From NCBI GenBank assembly GCA_003427395.1, contig BFEA01000021.1, positions 2,165,804 through 2,188,216 on the forward strand: a stretch of DNA of 22,413 nucleotides. Direction: 5' to 3'. The DNA comes from Chara braunii. Lineage: Eukaryota; Streptophyta; Charophyceae; Charales; Characeae. This document shows, piece by piece, positions 18,480-22,413 of this stretch. The notes below the pieces were generated by a model. That model made no database searches. It saw only the letters and a program-made list of their open reading frames with translations, and was not told the DNA's origin. The first letter of the stretch is position 1. Every line of letters begins with the position of its first letter. The position numbers and the translations under genes are program-made.

Positions 18480-20400
18480 CGCACCTCTTTTGACACTATG
18501 AGATAACATGAATTGGGCTTCTTCTCACACTAGTTTTACGTACGTCGATGACACCTAAGGCGGCCACCAAAAAAAATATTAACTTCAGCCTTGGACCGCT
18601 TGAAAGTATGAAAAACAACGACTACCCTTTACTGCATGACACCCTACCCTCTAGAAGGTGGTCAGGAATACCCCTCCTCCTCACCAGAGCATATTGTTCA
18701 GATCTCAGACTTTGGGTTGGCTCCACTGCGATACAGTATCATGGTATTTTCCCGTTGAACGGTCCACTCCGGGTCAATAACAGGGTTGCCTCGTAACGCA
18801 ACGAACCCCTGCCCAATATGCCTCCTAGAGAGAAGAAATCCCAACTACTAGGTGTAATCATTTTTCTTATACTTCCCACTGGGGTTTGACTTAGACGAAA
18901 AGAAAATAAGATAAGAAAAATACTGAGATTGGGACTTTTTCGGACGGACCCAGAAATAAAGGTCATTCGGGATAGAATGGGAGATTCATTGGGAAAATAC
19001 ATGTTTATTTTCTTACTTTTCTCCTTGTCATTCGCAAGTTTCATTTTTTCGGCACCCATCAACTACCCTTTTCATTACGGCATTCTTTGTGACATGCACA
19101 CAAGTATGGAGTTGGAGAGAGAAAAAAAATTTCGTCATTTCCTTTGGGCAGGCATAATGCAAATATCTTCCACATACATCCTTTACCTACCTGCACAACA
19201 ACAAAAGAAGCAACCCCCAAAAATCATCCATATCCCAACTAAGTCAACCCACTTTTCCCACATGCATGACATCACACATCCTACTTTGCCTTTTCCCTGA
19301 ATTCAAAGTAAGGTCATGCAAGGTGTGGGTTCACACAGGTGTGCAAGGGGAACTCAGTTACAACTGACCTTGAGTGAAGTTGACGATGACTCACTCAAGA
19401 AAGCCAAGTATATTTATCGGAAGAAGATTGGCCGTACAACTCACAAGTTGCGGCTGTCCACAAAAAAATAATATGCGTCCTTCTCAAGTGTCACCACTTA
19501 CACAGACGCCACTCACAAGAACTGAACAAGATAGCCCTCGAGGAGGGTGCTATTACTTTCAGTCTTTAGCGGTTCACGACTGCTCTCTCAATGACACCTC
19601 GTCTACTAAGAATGATTTCATCTCAGTCCCGAATCCAAACTCCTTCAATCACTACGTCATATTACCAAATGTCCGCCACAACACTTGTCCCAGTCTCAAT
19701 TCTAACTCACTTGGTCGAAAATTTGGTCCCAAGTGGTTCCACGTTGTCGCCGCACCACCCAATGATCATCCAAAAATATAAACCTGGATCGCGGCGCTCG
19801 TCCAAAATTAGTCGCACCTCGGGCGTCAATGACAGAGTGTCAATACCCAAACGACAACACTATCAATATTGTGTCACCAAAATGTCACTGTTGCAGCCCC
19901 AATACACCGTTGGCAAAACCATCAGCCTTGCCGCACAATTTCGGCAACACTTCCCCTTAAAATGTTATCGAATACACCATGTCACGATCACTTCATGCCA
20001 TACAGAAGAAATACCACTGCGCCGCACAAAAATTTTGCCAACATTTTCTTTCAAAAATATGCCGACGCATTCCCCTCACGCAACATGTCTCTTGTTACTA
20101 TGCAGGCCGTCAGGCAGCACCTCCCTGTCGTAGCCCCTTGTCGCCACGGCTCTAGCCTGCTGCAGCCTTACGGCAGCAACTCACACACCAGCCCGCAGCA
20201 CAAGCACAAAGGTGGGGCAAGGAGCTCCCAGCCTCTAGCTATGGCTGCCTCCTCCACTCTTTCTCAAGTGCTCCTGCAGACCTCTAACACTTCGCCTCAC
20301 TACACCAGCAGTCAGTCAGCCAACATCTACTCAATTAGAATGCCCCAGCAACATTGCCACAAGTGTGAGGCTGCTCGGTGGGGAGCTGACTTTTATAGCT
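18480..20400. other. About 1.9 kb with open frames but no recognised gene
   Basis: Open frames include plus 18929-19300 (123 codons, with a hydrophobic segment MFIFLLFSLSFASFIFSAPI), minus 18739-19062 (107 codons) and plus 19869-20462 (197 codons, rich in His, Ser, Thr and Gln). The last is the longest plus-strand frame in the window but has low-complexity composition, no domain, and neighbouring frames that are also open, which suggests stop-poor C-rich sequence rather than a gene. TCAGTT-AC-AACTGA near 19353 is a 14-bp palindrome. Confidence 0.25.
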
Positions 20401-20412
20401 TGTCGAAGGTAT

Positions 20413-20524
20413 GTGGGCAATTGCCTTGCCCACAGCCAGGCAAAATTCGTCAGTGCTCCTGACCCTTGATCTAAATCAACAGCCAGGAGCCCAGTGCCTT
20501 GGTTTTCCCCTAGGGAAACCAAGG
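20413..20524. repeat. Three consecutive strong hairpins
   Basis: GTGGGCAA-TTGCC-TTGCCCAC (20413-20433), GCTCCTG...CAGGAGC (20455-20490) and CCTTGGTTT...AAACCAAGG (20497-20524), the last with a short inner CCC/GGG pairing. The stems are perfect. Confidence 0.8.
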
Positions 20525-20592
20525 TCATCCATTCCCGAAAATACTAGGTCATTTTCTCAGGCCAGGTGCTTCTGGAAATGGTTGTACCTAAC

Positions 20593-20632
20593 GAGACTGC
20601 AGCCTGTTCAAAAACCGAACAGGCGCAGTCTC
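20593..20632. repeat. 16-bp-stem hairpin with one bulge
   Basis: GAGACTGC-(A)-GCCTGTTC, loop AAAAACC (20610-20616), then GAACAGGC-GCAGTCTC. All sixteen pairs are Watson-Crick, with a single bulged A at 20601. Confidence 0.9.
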
Positions 20633-20776
20633 ATCACCCCCTATAATCTTTTGGGACTGCACCTGTCCTACAGCCTCAGCCATATTCGCGACCGTTACTT
20701 TTTTTTTTTTCCCTTTTCTCTCTTTCTTTCTTCTTCTTTCGTCTTACCTTTCCTACCCCCTCGTTTCTCTTGTGTA

Positions 20777-20814
20777 GGGGGCAACTCGCCGTTCAAAAAT
20801 GAACGGCCGCCCCC
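20777..20814. repeat. Two-part hairpin (GGGGGC and GCCGTTC stems)
   Basis: GGGGGC (20777-20782), internal loop AACTC, GCCGTTC, loop AAAAAT, GAACGGC, bulged C, then GCCCCC (20809-20814). It has the same loop-closing GTTC/GAAC and A-rich loop as the 20593 hairpin. A weaker relative, CCGTT...AACGG, lies at 20945-20964. Confidence 0.8.
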
Positions 20815-20990
20815 TTCTCTCAGTTATTTTACAGAGTCGAACTAGAGTTAAGTTCAACAGTGTTTTATTTCCCCCCCCCTTGCCCCACGCCTACATTCGG
20901 CTCAAATGCGCGCATGATACAGGCGCGCGGCTTAAGAAAGCTGGCCGTTAAAAAAAACGAACGGGCGCTACTTACCTGTTGGCTGATCCT

Positions 20991-21016
20991 TCTCTCTCTC
21001 TCTCTCTCTCTCTCTC
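20991..21016. repeat. (TC)13 microsatellite
   Basis: Uninterrupted TC run followed by TTGAAACCCC. Downstream, CTCTGAG...CTCAGAG (about 21050-21081) can pair. Confidence 0.95.
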
Positions 21017-21174
21017 TTTGAAACCCCGACAGTCGTGACCGTTGCCAGCTCTGAGCGAGTTGTCGAGACAGCCCTCAGAGAGAGAGAGGTGACTGGAGCC
21101 CAAACGGCGCAGCAAAACGTTCGTTCGACCTCTAGAGAACGACTCACTTATCCCTCGCAACTGAACGAGTGTAG

Positions 21175-21308
21175 AGAGTCCCTCGTAACTCAAGTACACG
21201 GCCCAGAATGTAGCCGCATTCTGAGGCAGATTCATTCGATTTTGCCCATCCTATTGATGGGCCGTCGAGGCTTAACCTCCTGATAAGTCGGTTGAAGTCC
21301 GATGAAAT
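21175..21308 (+). repeat. Direct repeat R1, copy 1, carrying a hammerhead-like motif
   Basis: About 134 bp nearly identical to 22279-22413, differing at one clear base (TAGCCGCATT against TATCCGCATT near 21212) and possibly by one indel. The frame RESLVTQVHGPECSRILRQI is open in both copies, which follows from their near identity and is not evidence of coding. Confidence 0.9.
21264..21308 (+). ncRNA. Hammerhead ribozyme-like motif A
   Basis: Read as RNA: GUC (21264-21266, would-be cleavage site), stem I GAGG/CCUC with loop CUUAA (21267-21279), core CUGAUAA (21280-21286), stem II GUCGG/CCGAU with loop UUGAAGU (21287-21303), then GAAA (21304-21307). All parts abut exactly as in a hammerhead. 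The core has A in place of the invariant G8 (CUGAUGA expected), and stem III (AUAGUAU with the bases before GUC) pairs poorly. Known chemistry of the family predicts strongly reduced activity with G8A, so this is probably a decayed copy. Confidence 0.6.
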
Positions 21309-21311
21309 AGT

Positions 21312-21424
21312 ATGGCACAGTCATGGTTTTTTTTTTTTTTTTTTTCTCCGTTCGCCCGAAACGAACAGGTGTTTTATCGATAAGCACGTAGGCAGTAAAA
21401 GAAAGAAAGAAAATCTAAACAAAT
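21312..21424 (+). repeat. Poly(T)-containing tail repeat, copy 1
   Basis: TGGCACAGTCATGG, T19 (21327-21345), a GTTCG-CCCGAAA-CGAAC hairpin (21350-21366), the palindrome TTATCGATAA, then GAAAGAAAGAAAATC. It matches 21528-21643 almost base for base apart from T-run length. Copy 1 stops at the adapter. Confidence 0.9.
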
Positions 21425-21425
21425 C

Positions 21426-21463
21426 CTGTCTCTTATACACATCTAGATGTGTATAAGAGACAG
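21426..21463. other. Nextera mate-pair junction adapter (assembly artefact)
   Basis: CTGTCTCTTATACACATCT (21426-21444) is followed directly by its reverse complement (21445-21463). This is exactly the Tn5 mosaic end joined back to back, the known circularisation junction of Nextera mate-pair libraries. It is untrimmed library sequence and not genomic. DNA on its two sides may come from sites kilobases apart or in different orientation. Confidence 0.98.
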
Positions 21464-21478
21464 ATCCGGAGATGGACT

Positions 21479-21523
21479 GTCAGGGCTCTGCCCCGTGATG
21501 AGTCGGTGGAAGTCCGACGAAAC
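21479..21523 (+). ncRNA. Hammerhead ribozyme-like motif B
   Basis: GUC (21479-21481), stem I (A)GGGC/GCCC(C) with loop UCU, core GUGAUGA (21495-21501), stem II GUCGG/CCGAC with loop UGGAAGU (21502-21518), GAAAC (21519-21523). Only one core base departs from consensus: G in place of C3. The first stem III pairs (A-U, C-G, A-U) can form. C3 and G8 normally pair, so C3G without a G8 change should impair cleavage. Motif B begins 16 bp after the adapter. Confidence 0.6.
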
Positions 21524-21527
21524 ATCT

Positions 21528-21643
21528 TGGCACAGTCATGGTTTTTTTTTTTTTTTTTTTTTTACTCCGTTCGCCCGAAACGAACAGGTGTTTTATCGAT
21601 AAGCACGTAGGCAGTAAAAGAAAGAAAGAAAATCTAAACAAAT
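21528..21643 (+). repeat. Poly(T)-containing tail repeat, copy 2
   Basis: Second copy of the 21312-21424 repeat with T22 (21542-21563). Here it continues into AATCTAATAAAAATCT and A-runs at 21657-21673 and 21686-21710, showing what normally follows the tail. Confidence 0.9.
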
Positions 21644-21816
21644 CTAATAAAAATCTAAAAAAAAAAAAAAAAAGAAAATCAAAATAAAAAAAAAAAAAAA
21701 AAAAAAAAAACCTTATCTTGCTGTCGAACTGTCTCCCGTTTTCACGAGCGACTTGCATGTTCGTGGGGATACTAAGTCTTATCACTTCTCATGGCGCCAT
21801 CTCGCGCTACATGAAG

Positions 21817-21848
<32 letters not shown>

Positions 21849-22278
21849 TCTTCGTTGGCTTTATGCCAACGTTAATCATCACGGGGCTCTTAAGCCATGC
21901 CCTCTGAAACGCAAGCCCGAGTTCGAATCCTAACAGATTCGGAAAACAAAAATAAAGTTTTTTTTTTCCTTACGATTTATGTGTGTCATCCTAGCACAAT
22001 GACCATGCAACTCCACGCGGCTGATCATGGCTGCATGATCCCTTGATTGCACGGCCGGGATCGGCCGCGGCGAATTCCTTACGGCGGCCAGATCCAAAAG
22101 CAGCTCGCCCAAGTAGTGTCTTATCGGGTTCGATCTCAGTATCCTTCGAGTGAGAATCTGGCATGATATCCTACTGGGCTAGCTCCTATGGCACACCCAA
22201 TAGGAGTTGCTCTTCAATATGAAGGGCTATGCCCAGTGGAAAACACAGACACACAACCAATAGGCTACCGTCTGCACC
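21644..22278. other. Poly(A)/poly(T)-bearing spacer, no gene
   Basis: A-runs at 21657-21673 and 21686-21710 and T25 at 21821-21845 look like retroposon tails in opposite senses. GAGTTCGAATCC (21919-21930) resembles a pol III B box (GGTTCGANTCC), but no good A box lies upstream and the T-stem does not pair, so a tRNA-derived SINE is only a weak possibility. CTCCTAT...ATAGGAG (near 22181-22205) forms a hairpin. Confidence 0.4.
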
Positions 22279-22413
22279 GAGAGTCCCTCGTAACTCAAGT
22301 ACACGGCCCAGAATGTATCCGCATTCTGAGGCAGATTCATTCGATTTTGCCCATCCTATTGATGGGCCGTCGAGGCTTAACCTCCTGATAAGTCGGTTGA
22401 AGTCCGATGAAAT
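22279..22413 (+). repeat. Direct repeat R1, copy 2, truncated by window end
   Basis: Same as 21175-21308 with an offset of about 1105 bp. The sequence before it (TAGGCTACCGTCTGCACC) is unlike that before copy 1, so the repeat's left border is near 22279. The window stops at the hammerhead GAAA. Confidence 0.9.
22369..22413 (+). ncRNA. Hammerhead ribozyme-like motif A', truncated
   Basis: GUC (22369-22371), stem I GAGG/CCUC, core CUGAUAA (22385-22391), stem II, then GAAA (22409-22412). It is identical to motif A, including the A at position 8, so the G8A change predates the duplication. Stem III cannot be judged because the window ends. Confidence 0.58.

Noticed and set aside
18739-19062. Organelle-derived gene (hydrophobic frames on both strands at 18560-19300)
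   Set aside because: Hydrophobic and Lys/Phe-rich as organelle proteins can be, but no recognisable organelle protein motif could be matched.
19869-20462. 197-codon plus-strand frame
   Set aside because: His/Ser/Thr/Gln-rich low complexity in stop-poor sequence, no motif, overlapping open frames; its end runs through hairpins.
20586-20640. Minus-strand GTGATGAGACTGC as a hammerhead core
   Set aside because: No GAAA follows the stem; the signal is a plain long hairpin.
21886-21946. tRNA or SINE at GAGTTCGAATCC
   Set aside because: T-stem does not pair and no A box is found at the right distance; kept only as a remark.
1-22413. CRISPR array or bacterial operon
   Set aside because: No short identical repeats with unique equal-length spacers, no ribosome-binding-site/operon layout; all regular repeats belong to eukaryote-type tandem arrays or microsatellites.

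Overview
The window looks like repeat-rich, gene-poor nuclear DNA from a eukaryote, most likely a plant or streptophyte alga. The reasons are long (TG)n, (GA)n and (TC)n microsatellites, poly(A)/poly(T) retroposon-like tails, decayed transposon-type coding sequence including a Myb/SANT-like protein, no bacterial-style gene packing, and no open frame above about 210 codons. The species cannot be named from the sequence. A residual Nextera mate-pair junction adapter at 21426-21463 shows that the right end comes from a short-read draft assembly, so it should not be read as contiguous genomic sequence.

Layout, left to right. Positions 1-3000 hold a TG microsatellite, a coiled-coil open frame (minus, 717-1139) and a decayed Myb/SANT-like protein (minus, about 1435-2492) with four in-frame stops and one frameshift. 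Positions 3040-3340 hold a fragment of an unknown repeated coding sequence that has a second copy on the minus strand near 16200-16350. Positions about 5300-13440 form one very large inverted repeat with arms of about 3.5-4 kb. Its loop of about 0.6 kb carries two long (GA)n tracts. The arms hold shared internal arrays: alternating ~124-bp tandem repeats (247-bp higher-order period) and a dispersed ~20-bp iteron. This resembles a foldback-type element or two copies of one repeat in inverted orientation. A third, partial copy of the arm's inner end lies at about 16430-16830.

Positions 14185-14474 hold a possible two-exon gene start, followed directly by a cluster of direct and inverted ~125-bp repeats (14475-14893). 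A degenerate protein-coding stretch of unknown family lies on the minus strand at about 17991-18412. From 20413 to 20966 there is a run of strong short hairpins.

The most interesting part is the right end (21175-22413). Three plus-strand motifs have hammerhead-ribozyme geometry: a GUC cleavage triplet, stem I, a CUGAUGA-like core, stem II and GAAA. They lie in direct repeats next to poly(T)/poly(A) tracts. Each has one substitution in the C3/G8 core pair, so they look like decayed members of a ribozyme-carrying retroelement family (retrozyme-like or Penelope-like). No working operon, pathway or intact mobile element is visible.
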